A DNA stretch of 64,000 nt from Ignavibacteriales bacterium (GTDB lineage Bacteria > Bacteroidota > Ignavibacteria > Ignavibacteriales > SURF-24): NCBI GenBank assembly GCA_003599415.1, contig QZKB01000148.1:89636-153635 (forward strand). Direction: 5' to 3'. The notes below the pieces were generated by a model that saw only the letters and a list, made by a program, of their open reading frames with translations, searched no databases and was not told where the DNA came from. Positions 63,105-64,000 of this stretch are shown here, piece by piece. Position numbers and translations under genes: made by a program. Each line of letters opens with the position of its first letter. Position 1 is the stretch's first letter.

Positions 63105-64000
63105 ATGCACGAATTTAACATAAATAGTTCAGAAACCAGGTCTTTTTCGAATGAAGAGATGCTGCTGGATATTAATGCATCTAAACTGAAAAGTTTAGGC
63201 AGTGAGTATTTTCCTTCCATAAAAACTAAACAATCATCCTACGAAACGTTTATTAAAAGAATTACTGAACACTTCTCTAATAATCCGGTACCCGAGATAA
63301 GTGAATTTTTTATAGCCCCGGATGAAATTAAATATTTCTGGTTAAGTAATCATCCGCTGGTTATTACATTGGAGAATTACTTTGTCCCTTTCAATAAACG
63401 AAATCTGAAATCTTATTCTGAAAAAGAAGAAATAAGACGGTTTTTTGTTAGATGGGCAAATGAGACTTTACTAAAAGAGAAGAGCTTTTTCGCTTCCACA
63501 GTTAAAGGTATAATTGAGCGAAATAATTCTACTGATGATGTGCTTAAAAATTTATTGCTTGCAACTATAATTTCATTTGATGAAAAATCCAGCGCCGAAG
63601 AAAAATTCTTAAATCAATATGATCTTGTAAACAACGCAATTTTAAATTCATCCTTAACGGAGGAACTTAAAAATGAATACCTGTATTATGAAAATTTGTT
63701 TAAAGCAGTTCATTATATAAATCGTAAACAAACTAATGAAGCGGAACACTATTTACAAAATGCCTGCGGATTTAAACAGAATGGAATTAATGCAAGTTAT
63801 TACCAGTTATTGTTGTTAAACAAACAGCAAGAATCAGAACGCATTACCGAACTGATAAAAAAAATTGCAGAATTTGATATAAGCAGATTAAACTATGCGA
63901 ATTCCGTCAATAATAAAAAGCTATTTGATTTTTTCCTGAGAAACTCTGTTACGTATAATTTTTTTAGGGAGAGAGGTTTTAGTGACCTTGTGTTTAATAT
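63105..64000 (+). CDS. Unrecognised protein, partial at right edge
   Basis: From the ATG at 63105, after AAGGATGAAG, the frame stays open to the edge (about 298 residues). An ATG at 63096 is also possible. The sequence is charged and mostly helical (TLLKEKSFFASTVKGIIERNN; KNEYLYYENLFKAVHYINRK; EAEHYLQNACGFKQNG) with no clear motif. A repeated helical pattern in the second half recalls TPR-type scaffolds, but I cannot confirm it. It may be functionally linked to the hybrid kinase 120 bases upstream. Confidence 0.7.
   Translation, partial: MHEFNINSSETRSFSNEEMLLDINASKLKSLGSEYFPSIKTKQSSYETFIKRITEHFSNNPVPEISEFFIAPDEIKYFWLSNHPLVITLENYFVPFNKRNLKSYSEKEEIRRFFVRWANETLLKEKSFFASTVKGIIERNNSTDDVLKNLLLATIISFDEKSSAEEKFLNQYDLVNNAILNSSLTEELKNEYLYYENLFKAVHYINRKQTNEAEHYLQNACGFKQNGINASYYQLLLLNKQQESERITELIKKIAEFDISRLNYANSVNNKKLFDFFLRNSVTYNFFRERGFSDLVFN

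Noticed and set aside
1..64000. CRISPR arrays, insertion sequences, integrases or RNA genes
   Set aside because: No regularly spaced repeats, transposase or integrase motifs, or tRNA/rRNA-like segments were seen.

Overview
The window reads as a stretch of chromosome from an AT-rich, Gram-negative member of the Bacteroidota/Chlorobiota/Ignavibacteriota branch, most likely Ignavibacteria-like. Two long secreted proteins end in a type IX secretion (T9SS) sorting domain with the NYPNPFNPVTTIK block typical of that branch. A TonB-dependent receptor, lipobox lipoproteins and an Omp85-type protein fit a diderm. No rRNA, tRNA, CRISPR array, insertion sequence or integrase was seen.

Layout. (1) 1-17.9 kb is a glycan-use island. 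It holds a GH2 gene cut by the left edge, a three-gene sensing cassette (periplasmic sugar-binding protein, histidine kinase, sigma54-type response regulator), and a GH125 alpha-mannosidase with a sugar MFS porter and a ROK sugar kinase. A beta-glucan set follows: two GH3 enzymes, a clan GH-A lipoprotein, a GH16 laminarinase and an esterase. Matching palindromes upstream of the GH2 and GH125 genes, with a sigma54-type -24/-12 element before GH125, suggest that the sensing cassette controls its neighbours. (2) 18-25.6 kb carries more glycosidases (a six-hairpin enzyme, GH63-like, GH3 with a PA14 insert), separated by two toxin-antitoxin modules. (3) 25.6-31.2 kb holds a small envelope protein flanked by two 93-bp palindromic repeats, a beta-propeller protein, and a metallophosphoesterase lipoprotein paired with a large Omp85-type protein. 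(4) 31.2-37.5 kb, minus strand, has ppk1, sixA, an HD-PycTM membrane protein and cstA. (5) 37.8-46.7 kb has two T9SS-exported proteins (an AGE-type epimerase and a 1476-residue LTD/CotH/beta-helix protein) and a GH27 alpha-galactosidase. (6) 46.8-49.5 kb holds two more toxin-antitoxin loci, one with a toxin broken by a stop codon, and a Mut7-C gene. (7) 49.7-58.3 kb is mixed: a membrane-anchored GH1, small enzymes, DUF116, a TonB receptor, a PHP phosphoesterase and a GNAT. (8) 58.7-64 kb has a multi-PAS hybrid histidine kinase and an unrecognised gene cut by the right edge.

Together the genes describe a bacterium that hydrolyses alpha-mannan or N-glycan-like material, beta-1,3-glucans, galactosides and other oligosaccharides in the periplasm or at the surface. 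It imports monosaccharides by proton symport and phosphorylates them with a ROK kinase. No SusC/SusD pair lies in the window. All family assignments come from motif recognition by eye; no database search was run.
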